From positions 124,001 through 188,000 of the forward strand of contig NZ_WBOL01000004.1 of NCBI RefSeq assembly GCF_008973715.1: a stretch of 64,000 nucleotides of DNA, in the 5' to 3' direction. This DNA comes from Nitrincola schmidtii. GTDB lineage: Bacteria > Pseudomonadota > Gammaproteobacteria > Pseudomonadales > Balneatricaceae. This document shows positions 1 to 8,990 of this stretch, one piece after another. Numbering within the stretch: the first letter of the stretch is position 1; each line of letters opens with the position of its first letter. The notes under the pieces were generated by a model, which searched no databases, had not been told where the DNA came from, and saw nothing but the letters and a program-made list of their open reading frames with translations. Position numbers and translations under genes: made by a program.

Positions 1-1
1 G

Positions 2-223
2 CCCACCGAAGGCATTCAGCCGAACGTGGTACAGGAAATTGGCGACATCATTCGTAAACTTAACCGTGAAATGGGGCTGACCGTATTACTGGTCGAGCAA
101 AAGCTACCCTTCGCTCGTAAAGTCGGTGACCGTTTCTGCATTCTGGATCGTGGACGCAAGGTCGCTGAAGGCGAGATGGCGACACTGGATGAGGGACTGA
201 TTAAGCAGTATTTGACGGTTTAG
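2..223 (+). CDS. urtE: Urea ABC transporter ATP-binding subunit UrtE, C-terminal fragment
   Basis: The 5' part lies off the left edge; reading from base 2 gives 73 codons before TAG. The visible part starts with PTEGIQPN, which follows the Walker B/D-loop region in UrtE and other branched-chain-type ABC ATPases, then has the H-loop-region segment LLVEQKLPFARKVGDR and a short C-terminus typical of LivF/UrtE. In the family UrtE pairs with UrtD to energise high-affinity urea uptake at the inner membrane; urtABCD would lie further left. The context fits, because urease follows 5 kb downstream. Its stop codon overlaps the stop of the convergent ATPase gene by 4 bp, so an inserted gene block abuts urtE directly. 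LivF is the alternative, less likely next to urease. Confidence 0.88.
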   Translation, partial: PTEGIQPNVVQEIGDIIRKLNREMGLTVLLVEQKLPFARKVGDRFCILDRGRKVAEGEMATLDEGLIKQYLTV

Positions 224-1536
224 TCATTGTGTAATGGCAAATACTGAGCAAAATACAGAGGCATCACGATATGAGTTTGTTCCATTGCTGAAGAGCCTTG
301 AGTGCCCGTTAACTTAAACGTTTTGTTGGGACTGCACTTCTCAATATAGGACGCCAGCGATTTGGCTCGTGTGCGTTTTCCACTTTTGACTTCAACGGGG
401 ACTATATCGCCTTCATCCGTAGCCAAAATGAACTCAATTTCAGCACGAGCGTCATTCCAAGAATAACTCGGATCAATACCTATCGCTGTGAACTCCTGTT
501 GAACAAAGTTTTCGGCAACGTAACCTTTGTATTCGTAGTTTTGCTGTTTAATTTCCTTGTAACTGCTGCCAAGCATATGGTTGAGCAAACCCACATCAAA
601 CAGAAACAGCTTTACCTTATTCTCTTTTTTATAGGCCGCAAGCGGCGCTTTCGGCTGCCCTTCAATGGGATAATTCGCTAACGCCAAGCGGCAAGACCTT
701 AACCAGTGGATAGCGGTGTCGAAATCATTGTAACGAGATTTACGCTCATGAACGTTTTTAAATTTAAAGCGCTTCACAGACTCATCAGATACCAGCGATA
801 ACTGTGATGGAATGCTATTGAATACCGATTCGATCAATTTCGCATCAACCTTACCCGCATACTTACCAAAATCACGACGATAACCTTCGACTAGATCGGC
901 ATGAACTTTAGAGACCTTCTCAATGCGCTCTAAAATGCTCGACTCTTTATGGTGATACCAAGTAACCACCGCTTCTGGCATACCACCGGTAAAGAAGTAA
1001 TCCGTCAATTTATCCATTAACTTACTGTGAACCGCTGGGGAACTTGCTTGGCTATCAAACGCTTTAATCAGTGCAGGCTCCCCTGAAGCATAAATAAACT
1101 CTTGAAAGCTTAATGGGCGTAGGTTGTACTGCTCTACCTTGCCAACTGGAAAACTGTTCAACAATCCAATATTCGAACCACTGGCTGCCACATAATAGGA
1201 AGGTGCTTTTTCGGCAAAATACTTTAAAGAGGTCACCGCCCGTTCACACTCACCAATTTCATCCAAAATCAACAAATCCGTTTCTGGATTAAACACTTGA
1301 TTGGTGAGCAGCTCAATATTCATCACTAGCTCGTCTGGCGACAGTGAGCCATCGAATGCTTCTTTGAAGGAGGGGTTTTCTAAGAAGTCGATACGCAGAA
1401 CCTTAGCAAAGGTGTCACCAAACAACTCTTGCAGCAAGAAGGTCTTGCCCGTTTGCCTTGCACCATCAATTAACAATGGCTTACGAGTGGTCTGATTTTT
1501 CCATGCTATCAAGGAATTGAGCAAAGTACGCTGCAT
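220..1536 (-). CDS. AAA-family ATPase with DUF4143 domain (AAA_14)
   Basis: 438 aa. Walker A GARQTGKT is at residues 25-32 and Walker B LLILDEIGE near 88-96, followed by the AAA_14 core and a DUF4143 C-terminal domain. A PD-(D/E)XK-like pattern (AEIEF ... VPVEVKSGK) lies near residues 365-390, as in other members. These ATPases are widespread, patchily distributed and strain-variable; their cellular role is not established, and transfer or selfish-type maintenance has often been suspected. The ATG at 1536 has an AGGACAAG ribosome site upstream. The gene is convergent with urtE (4-bp overlap) and divergent from the helicase gene at 1858. I would not assign a function beyond ATP-dependent, possibly nuclease-like, activity. 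Confidence 0.85.
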   Translation of the reverse strand: MQRTLLNSLIAWKNQTTRKPLLIDGARQTGKTFLLQELFGDTFAKVLRIDFLENPSFKEAFDGSLSPDELVMNIELLTNQVFNPETDLLILDEIGECERAVTSLKYFAEKAPSYYVAASGSNIGLLNSFPVGKVEQYNLRPLSFQEFIYASGEPALIKAFDSQASSPAVHSKLMDKLTDYFFTGGMPEAVVTWYHHKESSILERIEKVSKVHADLVEGYRRDFGKYAGKVDAKLIESVFNSIPSQLSLVSDESVKRFKFKNVHERKSRYNDFDTAIHWLRSCRLALANYPIEGQPKAPLAAYKKENKVKLFLFDVGLLNHMLGSSYKEIKQQNYEYKGYVAENFVQQEFTAIGIDPSYSWNDARAEIEFILATDEGDIVPVEVKSGKRTRAKSLASYIEKCSPNKTFKLTGTQGSSAMEQTHIVMPLYFAQYLPLHND

Positions 1537-1581
1537 CTCTTGTCCTGCCTGTGGGATTGTTCATGACCCCATACTATAACT

Positions 1582-1633
1582 AAAATTACATTTTTATGCG
1601 CAGAAAAGTGTAATTTTTATCATTTTCATGCGC
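1582..1633. promoter_or_regulatory. Repeat-rich control region of the DUF4143 ATPase gene
   Basis: The gap 1537-1857 holds no credible gene. It contains a 9-bp inverted repeat, AAAATTACA (1582-1590) and TGTAATTTT (1609-1617), interleaved with a direct repeat built around ATGCGC at 1596-1601 and 1628-1633, each preceded by a T-rich run and followed about 8 bp later by a TGT. The 32-bp spacing (three helical turns) suggests paired operator sites 50-95 bp upstream of the ATPase start. The binding factor is unknown. The rest of the gap up to the helicase start shows nothing I recognise. Confidence 0.4.
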
Positions 1634-1857
1634 GTAAATGTGTGTTTCGTACTACGATACCTCTCCTTCTGACTACAGTGGCATTAGTGAGTGTATGATT
1701 TCGAAATGCATTCACGTCACCAAACCAGAAATAGCCTTGTGCTATGATCAACAGTTGATAGGATGTTCGACTATGGAGCCTACAATTTTTTTATCGGTAG
1801 CATGTTTATTGGGGTAGGCTGACATTCATGCTGCAAAGTAGGCATTAAAGGGAACGC

Positions 1858-4800
1858 ATGCAACAAGTTGGAATTTATGAACAGTTAATTACACAGCTTA
1901 TCGCTAGTCGCATTGATCGAGAACGATTCTATGTGGGCGAACGAGAACTGAATAGTCATGAAGCCTCCACTTGGTTATCTCGTTTCCTTTCACACATTCT
2001 TGAGTATGCCATTGATTCAGTGCCTACCACTGATGACCGTCTGCAACAGCAAATTGCCTTATCCAATCAATTGTTACTATGGTTAAAAACGCAAATCCAA
2101 GATAAAGATTTTATCGAAGACAATTTACTAGCCAGCCAAGGCAAAATTCTGACCGCACTATACGAACTCGAAAATCCTGTCTCAGCCGATTTAAAAAACT
2201 ATATTCAGGACATTTTTCCTCTAACTGGACTTAGCCAGAGTGAGTTGTTTTGTGGCAGTAATGCAGGGTTATCACTGGAATCTGAATTGAAGCGAGAGAT
2301 CTTGTCAGCGGATAAAATCTGCTGGCTGGTATCCTTTATCAAGTGGGCAGGTATCCGTATTTTTCGAAACGAACTGGAAGAGTTCACTTCCAGTGGTCGC
2401 GAGCTAAACATCATTACCACCTCCTACATGGGAGCGACCGACGCTAAAGCAGTCGAGTATTTGGCCAGTTTACCGAATACTCAGGTTAAGCTCAGTTATA
2501 ACATCGAGCGCGAACGCTTACATGCCAAAAGCTATCTGTTTCTGCGCAATACTGGGTACCACACTGGCTATATAGGTTCTTCAAATCTCTCACGTTCTGC
2601 ATTAACAAACGGCTTAGAATGGAATCTAAAAATTACCTCGCAAGAAATCCCACATATCATTAAGAAGTCATTGAGTACATTTGAAACCTACTGGGCGTCT
2701 CATGACTTTGAATCATTTAATGGCGATGCAACAAGTCGCGCAAAACTCAGAAAAGCCTTAAGCCAGCAACGGGGTGACGATGAGGCAGGTCAAACACATT
2801 TCTTTGATATTTCGCCTTTCCCCCATCAAAGTGACATCTTAGAGCAATTAGCCGTTGAGCGAAGTATTCACCAGCGCTTTCGCAATTTAGTGGTTGCGGC
2901 AACAGGCACCGGAAAAACCCTGATTTCTGCCTTTGATTTTGCCCGCTTCATTAAAGAGAAGCCAAATGCACACTTCTTATTTGTTGCTCACCGAGAAGAG
3001 ATCTTAAAACAAGCGAGAGCAGCTTATCGTGGTGTATTACGAAACGGTCAATTTGGCGAACTATGGGTCGGTGGGCATACGCCAGAGCATTACCGACAAC
3101 TCTTTGTTTCCATCCAAACGTTAAATAATCAACTAAGCCAGCTCAATCTGACACCTGACTATTATGATTACATCGTCATTGATGAGGTGCATCACATTGC
3201 CGCATCCAGTTATCGTGCGCTGCTAGCGCATTTCACACCCACTATATTGCTTGGTCTGACAGCAACACCTGAACGACATGATGGTGGTGATATTCTAGCG
3301 GATTTTGGCGGTGTGATTGCGGCTGAGATACGTTTACCCGAAGCAATCAATCGTCGGCACCTTTGCCCCTTTCAGTATTTTGGTATTGATGACGATACAG
3401 ACTTACGCAACATCCCCTGGAGTCGAGGGCGTTATGACATTGCTCAATTAACCAACCTTTACACCCATAACCAAGCACGCTTTAACAAAATCTTGCTGAG
3501 TATGCAGGAGATAATCACAGACCTAGGCAAAATGAAAGCTTTAGCCTTTTGTGTGAGTAAAGAACATGCGCAATACATGGCACAGCAACTCTTATTGAAA
3601 GGCATTAAAGCTGATGTATTGACCAGTGATAACAGCCACGAGCGGCAACAAAAGCAGCAAGCCATTCGTTCTAGCAGCATCAACGTGCTCTGTGTCGTTG
3701 ATATATTTAACGAGGGTGTCGATATTCCCGAAGTGGATACCTTATTGTTTTTGCGACCCACAGAAAGCTTAACGATTTTCTTGCAACAGTTAGGACGAGG
3801 TTTGCGTTTAGCGGAAGGCAAAGAGTGCTGTACCGTGCTGGACTTTGTCGGTAATTCCCGCCCTGAGTATGATTTCGCCAATAAATTTAGAGCCTTGGTC
3901 GGTAAAAGTAATCGAGCCATCAGTGATGAGATAAAGCAGGGCTTTCCGCATGTTCCACTGGGTTGCCGCATCGAATTAAGTAAACGTACGCAAGAGATGG
4001 TGCTGAGTAATATTCGGCAGGCTTCACTGACATTGAAGCGCCTAGTATCGATGATACGACAGTATCCACAGCATTCCTTGTTACCCTTAACACTGTCTAA
4101 TTTCTTGACCCTAAACCCTGACATCGACTTAAACGAACTCTATAAGCGTGGATGTTGGTCCGATCTTGTGCAGCAAGCGCAAGATCACATCAACGACAAT
4201 GCGATAGACGCAAGCCTGCTAAAAATGTTCAAAAAGGCAATCCATAACAGAATTTTGACCTGTGATGATCACAGCTATCTCAGCTTTTTAAAGCAGCTTT
4301 GCCAAACTAACTTTGCAATGGAAGATCTTTTTCATCGTCATGCATTGATGTGTCATTACGATTTTTGGCAGAAAACAGGCCCAGAATCTGGCTTCGATTC
4401 GATTACACAGAGCCTTGCAAAACTGAATGTTTTCGAATTAAAAGCGGAATTACTGGACGTTCTAAACTGGCAACTGGCACAGACCAAACATCAACAACCA
4501 CCCATGCATGCTTTGCCCGAGGTTCCGTTAAGATTGCACGCTCGTTATGCCCGAGAGCAAATCTTAGTAGCCTTTGGAGCAACAACTTTTGAGCGACAAC
4601 CAGCCGCTCGTGAAGGAGTATTTGTTGTTAAAGCTCAGAATATTGAGCTGATGTTTGTCACCTTAGACAAAAACGAAAAACAGTTCTCACCCACCACCAT
4701 GTATCACGATTACGCGATAAACGAACACCTCTTTCATTGGCAGTCGCAAAATAGTGCCAGACCCGACAGAGGTCGAGGTTTGGATTACATCCAGCATAAA

Positions 4801-4998
4801 AAAATCGGTAAGCGTTTGTTTTTATTTGTGCGCGAGCAAACTAAGGATGAATACGGCCGTACCATGGGTTTTGTTAATTACGGCGAGGTGGAATATGTGT
4901 CGCACACAGACTCTCAACCGATGAGCATTACTTGGAAACTAAAAGAGCCGATGCCGAACTTTATGTGGCAACAAGCGGCCAAATTAGCGGTGGGGTAA
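1858..4998 (+). CDS. PLD-like nuclease / superfamily 2 helicase / DUF3427 protein
   Basis: 1046 aa. Residues about 130-290 form a phospholipase-D-type nuclease domain with one HxK motif (HAKSYLF at about 222) followed by GSSNLSRSAL. An SF2 helicase core follows: Walker A AATGTGKT (about 346-353), DEVH box VIDEVHH (about 440), motif III GLTATP (about 467), and motif VI QQLGRGLRLAEG (about 643-655). The remaining ~350 residues match the DUF3427 region of this architecture. Start ATG 1858 has AAAGGGAA about 6 bp upstream. Proteins of this layout are DNA-acting ATPases, often found in variable islands and suspected of defence or DNA-repair roles; the function here is inferred only. It is followed after 2 bp by a truncated antitoxin ORF. 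The reading frame is intact with all helicase motifs. Confidence 0.85.
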   Translation: MQQVGIYEQLITQLIASRIDRERFYVGERELNSHEASTWLSRFLSHILEYAIDSVPTTDDRLQQQIALSNQLLLWLKTQIQDKDFIEDNLLASQGKILTALYELENPVSADLKNYIQDIFPLTGLSQSELFCGSNAGLSLESELKREILSADKICWLVSFIKWAGIRIFRNELEEFTSSGRELNIITTSYMGATDAKAVEYLASLPNTQVKLSYNIERERLHAKSYLFLRNTGYHTGYIGSSNLSRSALTNGLEWNLKITSQEIPHIIKKSLSTFETYWASHDFESFNGDATSRAKLRKALSQQRGDDEAGQTHFFDISPFPHQSDILEQLAVERSIHQRFRNLVVAATGTGKTLISAFDFARFIKEKPNAHFLFVAHREEILKQARAAYRGVLRNGQFGELWVGGHTPEHYRQLFVSIQTLNNQLSQLNLTPDYYDYIVIDEVHHIAASSYRALLAHFTPTILLGLTATPERHDGGDILADFGGVIAAEIRLPEAINRRHLCPFQYFGIDDDTDLRNIPWSRGRYDIAQLTNLYTHNQARFNKILLSMQEIITDLGKMKALAFCVSKEHAQYMAQQLLLKGIKADVLTSDNSHERQQKQQAIRSSSINVLCVVDIFNEGVDIPEVDTLLFLRPTESLTIFLQQLGRGLRLAEGKECCTVLDFVGNSRPEYDFANKFRALVGKSNRAISDEIKQGFPHVPLGCRIELSKRTQEMVLSNIRQASLTLKRLVSMIRQYPQHSLLPLTLSNFLTLNPDIDLNELYKRGCWSDLVQQAQDHINDNAIDASLLKMFKKAIHNRILTCDDHSYLSFLKQLCQTNFAMEDLFHRHALMCHYDFWQKTGPESGFDSITQSLAKLNVFELKAELLDVLNWQLAQTKHQQPPMHALPEVPLRLHARYAREQILVAFGATTFERQPAAREGVFVVKAQNIELMFVTLDKNEKQFSPTTMYHDYAINEHLFHWQSQNSARPDRGRGLDYIQHKKIGKRLFLFVREQTKDEYGRTMGFVNYGEVEYVSHTDSQPMSITWKLKEPMPNFMWQQAAKLAVG

Positions 4999-5000
4999 TA

Positions 5001-5195
5001 ATGCAAACACAAATTAAAAAATGGGGTAAAAGTGCTGCAGTGCGTCTTCCTGCAAACATCTTAGCCCGTGTGGGATTATCGGTACACAGCCTCATAAATC
5101 TTGAAGTTATATGGAGTAATGCTCTGTTACGCTATGCAATAAGCGCTATATACAGATTTAACGCATTTAATCCGATACGCTTTGGATTAACGTAA
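5001..5195 (+). pseudogene. Truncated MazE/AbrB-type antitoxin
   Basis: The first ~36 codons read as a MazE-like swapped-hairpin DNA-binding domain (MQTQIKKWGKSAAVRLPANI, then LARVGLSVHS and INLEV). From about base 5110 the sequence loses all resemblance, lacking the usual DGxLVI strand and toxin-binding tail, and runs on to a stop at 5193-5195. No toxin gene follows. It begins 2 bp after the helicase stop, with the helicase 3' end (GGTGGGG) serving as ribosome site, so it looks operonic with the helicase. Best read as the broken end of a toxin-antitoxin pair at the edge of the inserted island. A 7-bp inverted repeat (TTAATCC 5167-5173, GGATTAA 5184-5190) lies in the junk tail. Confidence 0.7.
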
Positions 5196-5222
5196 CCCGA
5201 GTGGATTCAATAAAACCAAAAC

Positions 5223-5237
5223 GCACCACAATGGCGC
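5223..5237. promoter_or_regulatory. Candidate NtrC enhancer site upstream of ureA
   Basis: GCACCACAATGGCGC matches the NtrC dyad GCACC-N5-GGTGC at 9 of 10 arm positions. Its centre is about 117 bp upstream of the predicted ureA start point, a normal enhancer distance. The island on the left ends before this site, so the urease control region is intact. Confidence 0.6.
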
Positions 5238-5320
5238 AAAAACACCCCCTTCGAACCAATCAAGCGCACTCAATGCACCCCTTCCGAGCGTGAACACCTT
5301 ATTTGCAGGGTCAGGATAAC

Positions 5321-5336
5321 TGGCACACTCCTTGCA
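5321..5336 (+). promoter_or_regulatory. Sigma-54 promoter of the urease operon
   Basis: TGGCACACTCCTTGCA is an exact match to the consensus TGGCAC-N5-TTGCA, with GG-N10-GC spacing. Transcription would start near 5347, leaving a ~77-nt leader before ureA. Together with the upstream NtrC-like dyad this predicts induction under nitrogen limitation. Confidence 0.85.
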
Positions 5337-5423
5337 AAAATCTGTTGAACTACTGACAAGCGCTTTGCGAACATCTGCCAAGTGCCAGATGTACAAGCCA
5401 GATTTTTTAAGAGAGTCATTACG

Positions 5424-5726
5424 ATGGAATTATCACCCCGCGAGAAAGATAAGCTGCTTCTGTTTACCGCAGCCTTAGTGGCTGAGCGTCGCAAGGCTCG
5501 TGGCGTAAAGCTCAATTATCCCGAATCCGTCGCCTATATCAGTGCCGCCATTATGGAAGGTGCGCGTGACGGACGAACCGTTGCCGAATTAATGGACTAT
5601 GGCCGCACCCTATTGACCAGTGATGATGTGATGGATGGCATTCCCGATATGTTGCCTGAAGTTCAAATCGAAGCCACTTTTCCGGATGGCACTAAACTGG
5701 TCACTATCCACGATCCTATCGTTTAA
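5424..5726 (+). CDS. ureA: Urease subunit gamma
   Basis: 100 aa, the standard UreA length. Starts [10 protein letters not shown] and carries [20 protein letters not shown], the conserved core of the small gamma subunit. The longer in-frame ORF opening at 5382 is rejected because its extra 14 residues have no counterpart in the family. UreA assembles with UreB and UreC into the cytoplasmic nickel enzyme that hydrolyses urea to ammonia and carbamate. First gene of ureABC-E-hupE-FGD, 77 nt downstream of the predicted sigma-54 start point and 10 bp before ureB. Confidence 0.97.
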   Translation: MELSPREKDKLLLFTAALVAERRKARGVKLNYPESVAYISAAIMEGARDGRTVAELMDYGRTLLTSDDVMDGIPDMLPEVQIEATFPDGTKLVTIHDPIV

Positions 5727-5736
5727 CGGAGGCTTT

Positions 5737-6042
5737 ATGATCCCAGGCGAAATGAAAGTAGCGGAAGGTGAAATCGAGCTGAATGTCGGTCGCGAAACAC
5801 GCCAAGTCAGCGTCGCAAATACAGGTGATCGACCGGTGCAAATTGGCTCTCATTATCACTTTTACGAAGCCAATAACGCGTTAGTCTTTGATCGTGAAGC
5901 CACTCGTGGCTTTCGCTTAAATATTGCCGCAGGTACCGCTGTACGTTTTGAACCCGGACAAAGCCGAACCGTCGAGTTGGTTGCCTATGCAGGCTTGAAG
6001 CGTGTGTTTGGTTTCCAAGGCAAAATCCAAGGCGATCTATAA
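5737..6042 (+). CDS. ureB: Urease subunit beta
   Basis: 101 aa, the usual length. Starts [20 protein letters not shown], with the family's conserved [17 protein letters not shown] and [12 protein letters not shown] segments. A GGAGG-type ribosome site (ACGGAGGC) lies 4 bp before ATG 5737; the upstream in-frame extension into ureA is not real. Structural beta subunit of the (UreABC)3 complex. Followed 17 bp later by ureC. Confidence 0.97.
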   Translation: MIPGEMKVAEGEIELNVGRETRQVSVANTGDRPVQIGSHYHFYEANNALVFDREATRGFRLNIAAGTAVRFEPGQSRTVELVAYAGLKRVFGFQGKIQGDL

Positions 6043-6059
6043 CGAGGTAGGAAAACACC

Positions 6060-7763
6060 ATGGCAACGATTTCACGACAAGCCTATGCAGAAATGTTCGG
6101 TCCTACCAAAGGTGATCGACTCAGGCTGGCAGATACTGAACTCTGGTTAGAGGTTGAAGAGGATCTCACCATTTATGGCGATGAGGTTAAATTTGGCGGT
6201 GGCAAAGTCATTCGCGATGGCATGGGGCAAGCGCAGTGTCCAAGTGCCAAAACAGCCGATCTAGTCATCACCAACGCTCTCATTATTGACCACTGGGGCA
6301 TTATCAAAGCAGATGTGGGCATTAAAGAGGGGCGTATCCAGCATATCGGTAAAGCGGGCAACCCCGATACTCAACCCGGTGTGGATATCATCATTGGTCC
6401 CGGTACTGAGGTCATTGCCGGTGAAGGTCAGATCCTGACGGCAGGTGGCATAGACGCGCACATTCACTTTATTTGTCCTCAACAAGTTGAAGAAGCTCTG
6501 TGTTCTGGTGTTACCAGTATGATTGGTGGTGGAACGGGGCCCGCGACAGGAACCAATGCAACGACCTGCACACCCGGACCTTGGAATATTCATCGCATGC
6601 TGGAAGCGGCAGATTCATTACCCATGAATATCGGTTTTTTAGGCAAGGGTAACGCCAGTCTTCCAGAAGGGTTACGTGAACAAATTACAGCAGGTGCCAT
6701 GGGGCTTAAGCTGCATGAAGACTGGGGAACCACACCCGCGGCCATCGACTGCTGCTTAAGTGTCGCGGATGAGATGGATATTCAGGTTGCCATCCATACC
6801 GATACTCTGAATGAATCCGGCTTCGTCGAATCGACTCTGGCTGCGATTAATGGTCGTGTGATTCACACTTATCACACGGAAGGGGCCGGTGGTGGTCACG
6901 CACCTGACATCATTAAAGCCTGTGGCGAAAACAACGTTCTGCCCTCTTCAACCAATCCGACTCGTCCCTACACCATTAATACCGTCGATGAACATTTGGA
7001 TATGTTGATGGTATGTCATCACTTAGATCCTTCTATTGCAGAAGATGTGGCGTTTGCAGAATCTCGGATTCGTCGCGAGACGATTGCCTCTGAAGATATT
7101 CTGCATGATCTTGGTGCGTTTTCGATTATTTCCTCTGATTCACAAGCAATGGGTCGTGTTGGAGAGGTGATTACTCGCACTTGGCAAACCGCACATAAAA
7201 TGAAGGTACAACGAGGTCCATTAGCGCAGGATTCTGCGGAAAATGACAACTACCGAATCAAGCGTTATATCGCTAAATACACCATCAACCCTGCCATCGC
7301 ACAGGGAATCAGTCACGAAGTCGGGTCGATTGAAGCAGGCAAATTGGCTGATCTAGTGTTATGGAAACCGGCGTTTTTCGGCACGAAACCGAGCTTGGTA
7401 TTGAAAGGTGGTTTTATTGCCACTGCACCGATGGGCGATCCCAACGCATCAATTCCAACGCCTCAACCCGTTCACTATCGTCCTATGTTTGGTAGTTATG
7501 GTAAAGCGAGTCAAAAAACCTCGATGCTGTTTTTATCCAAGGCTGCCATTGCTGCCGGTGTGCCTGAGCAATTAGGACTGCAAAGCCTGATTGGTGAAGT
7601 TCGCGATTGCCGAACCGCGACCAAGGACAAAATGATTCACAACAGCTATCAACCCAACATTAGCGTCGATCCACAGACCTATGAGGTGATGGCAGATGGG
7701 GAATTACTGACTTGCGAACCGGCTACGGAGCTACCGATGACACAGCGTTACTTTTTGTTTTAA
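6060..7763 (+). CDS. ureC: Urease subunit alpha (catalytic)
   Basis: 567 aa, full length. Catalytic residues fall at the positions numbered for Klebsiella urease: the carbamylated nickel-bridging lysine in GLKLHEDWG is residue 217, and the flap general-acid histidine in MVCHHLD is residue 320. The nickel-binding [12 protein letters not shown] and [10 protein letters not shown] segments are also present. Hydrolyses urea delivered by Urt uptake and released internally by allantoicase and ureidoglycolate lyase. The last codons and stop form the first copy of a 15-bp tandem triplication. Confidence 0.98.
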   Translation: MATISRQAYAEMFGPTKGDRLRLADTELWLEVEEDLTIYGDEVKFGGGKVIRDGMGQAQCPSAKTADLVITNALIIDHWGIIKADVGIKEGRIQHIGKAGNPDTQPGVDIIIGPGTEVIAGEGQILTAGGIDAHIHFICPQQVEEALCSGVTSMIGGGTGPATGTNATTCTPGPWNIHRMLEAADSLPMNIGFLGKGNASLPEGLREQITAGAMGLKLHEDWGTTPAAIDCCLSVADEMDIQVAIHTDTLNESGFVESTLAAINGRVIHTYHTEGAGGGHAPDIIKACGENNVLPSSTNPTRPYTINTVDEHLDMLMVCHHLDPSIAEDVAFAESRIRRETIASEDILHDLGAFSIISSDSQAMGRVGEVITRTWQTAHKMKVQRGPLAQDSAENDNYRIKRYIAKYTINPAIAQGISHEVGSIEAGKLADLVLWKPAFFGTKPSLVLKGGFIATAPMGDPNASIPTPQPVHYRPMFGSYGKASQKTSMLFLSKAAIAAGVPEQLGLQSLIGEVRDCRTATKDKMIHNSYQPNISVDPQTYEVMADGELLTCEPATELPMTQRYFLF

Positions 7764-7798
7764 GAGCATTTGTTTTAAGAGCATTTATTTTAAAAGCA
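7754..7798 (+). repeat. Three tandem 15-bp repeats spanning the ureC stop codon
   Basis: Copies at 7754-7768 and 7769-7783 are identical (TTTGTTTTAAGAGCA). The third at 7784-7798 (TTTATTTTAAAAGCA) differs at two positions. The first copy contains the ureC stop codon; because the unit is a multiple of three, each copy repeats a stop in frame. It lies in the ureC-ureE gap. Confidence 0.85.
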
Positions 7799-7847
7799 GC
7801 TCTTTTACAAACAGAGTTATTTTAACGAGATCAATTTGGAACGCCCC

Positions 7848-8333
7848 ATGATTCGATTAACCGAGAAACTAGACAAGCCACAAACTGCAGACGCCAGCCT
7901 AAGTCTGACCATTGATCAGCGCATCAAAAGTCGCCTGAAAGTCGCCTTAGACGATGGACGTGATGCAGGTCTATTTCTGCCTCGTGGTCTGATTTTACGC
8001 GGGGGTGATTGCCTGCGAAGCGAATGTGGCCTGACCATTGAAGTGAAAGCCTCTGTAGAAACCGTTTCGACGGTTCAATGTGATGACACGCTGCTACTCG
8101 CTAGGGTCAGTTATCATCTTGGTAATCGTCATGTTCCTTTGCAAATTGCACCCGGATTTGTTCGTTACCAGCATGATCATGTGCTGGATGCCATGGTTGA
8201 AGGCTTGGGCGCAAAGGTCATTTGCGAACAGCAACCCTTTGAGCCAGAAGCCGGTGCATACAGCAGCGAGGGAGGTGGTCATAACCACTCGCATCACCAC
8301 TCACATGATCACGACCCTTCCCATTCACACTGA
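7848..8333 (+). CDS. ureE: Urease accessory protein UreE (nickel chaperone)
   Basis: 161 aa from ATG 7848 (MIRLTEKL); a TTG at 7836 with AACGAGA upstream is an alternative giving 4 more residues. It has the UreE N-terminal domain and the metal-binding domain containing GNRHVPLQI and HDHVLDAMVEGLG. The C-terminal ~20 residues are histidine-rich (ten His, HNHSHHHSHDHD), the nickel-storing tail known from Klebsiella UreE. Delivers nickel to the UreDFG-apourease complex. Confidence 0.95.
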   Translation: MIRLTEKLDKPQTADASLSLTIDQRIKSRLKVALDDGRDAGLFLPRGLILRGGDCLRSECGLTIEVKASVETVSTVQCDDTLLLARVSYHLGNRHVPLQIAPGFVRYQHDHVLDAMVEGLGAKVICEQQPFEPEAGAYSSEGGGHNHSHHHSHDHDPSHSH

Positions 8334-8411
8334 CTGATATTTAAGAAACATGTTTAGAAGCTTTTTCAAAAGCGTCCAAACAAACCATTTTAGACCGAAG
8401 GAACCATCATC

Positions 8412-8975
8412 ATGAATACACGATATCGTTTACTGACAGGATTTGCTTTGATTCTATTTTCATCAATGGCGCTTGCACACCCAGGTCATGGCCATGATCA
8501 CGCGTATAGCAGCTTTTTATCCGGACTGCTTCACCCACTGACCGGTTTAGACCATCTAGCCATGCTATTGGGTATTGGTGCCTTAGGTGCTTGGCAATCG
8601 ACTAAGCAACGCATTCAACTTTTTACGGGTACGCTAGGAATCATGTTTGCGGGTGCCGTCATGGGTTTGATAACCGGCTTTGCGAACGGAATTGAAGTGA
8701 TCATCCTGGCTTCAATGTTCCTTATCGCTGTCGGTCTGTTTTTCTCTTTACGTGGCTTGTTACCGATGCTTGCGGCGTTGGTTCTGGTCATGTTCCACGG
8801 TTGGGCACATGGTTTAGAAATGCCTGCAGGCGGGGTTCTTTCCTTTATGCCGGGTATGCTGATCATGGCTGCCGTGATCATGGCCACAGGCTATGCACTG
8901 GGCAAAACCTTCCAACCTAAATGGTTGGGCGCTGGCAGCGGTATTGCGGCTGTTCTAATCAGTGTTCTGGGTTAA
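8412..8975 (+). CDS. hupE: HupE/UreJ-family nickel permease
   Basis: 187 aa. An N-terminal signal-like segment (LLTGFALILFSSMALA) is followed by HPGHGHDHAYSS and the family signature HPLTGLDHLAMLLGIG, then about six hydrophobic segments with a second histidine motif (FHGWAHG). HupE/UreJ proteins move nickel (or cobalt) across the cytoplasmic membrane for hydrogenase or urease. Its position between ureE and ureF indicates nickel supply to urease. Start ATG 8412 has GAAGGAACC upstream. Confidence 0.92.
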   Translation: MNTRYRLLTGFALILFSSMALAHPGHGHDHAYSSFLSGLLHPLTGLDHLAMLLGIGALGAWQSTKQRIQLFTGTLGIMFAGAVMGLITGFANGIEVIILASMFLIAVGLFFSLRGLLPMLAALVLVMFHGWAHGLEMPAGGVLSFMPGMLIMAAVIMATGYALGKTFQPKWLGAGSGIAAVLISVLG

Positions 8976-8990
8976 GTCATAGGTTGTTGT

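Noticed and set aside
3459-4124. 221-codon open frame antisense to the helicase gene
   Set aside because: It lies wholly within the helicase coding region on the other strand and has low-complexity Ser/Cys-rich translation with no motif or ribosome site.
5110-5200. Integron attC site or insertion-sequence end at the island edge
   Set aside because: The 7-bp inverted repeat lacks the conserved attC core and there is no integrase, transposase or target duplication that I can see.
5252-5280. Second NtrC site upstream of ureA
   Set aside because: GCAC motifs occur here as direct rather than inverted repeats, so the dyad is not formed.
5187-5515. Open frames on the minus strand across the urease promoter
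   Set aside because: They overlap the sigma-54 promoter and the ureA start; no domain or start signal supports them.
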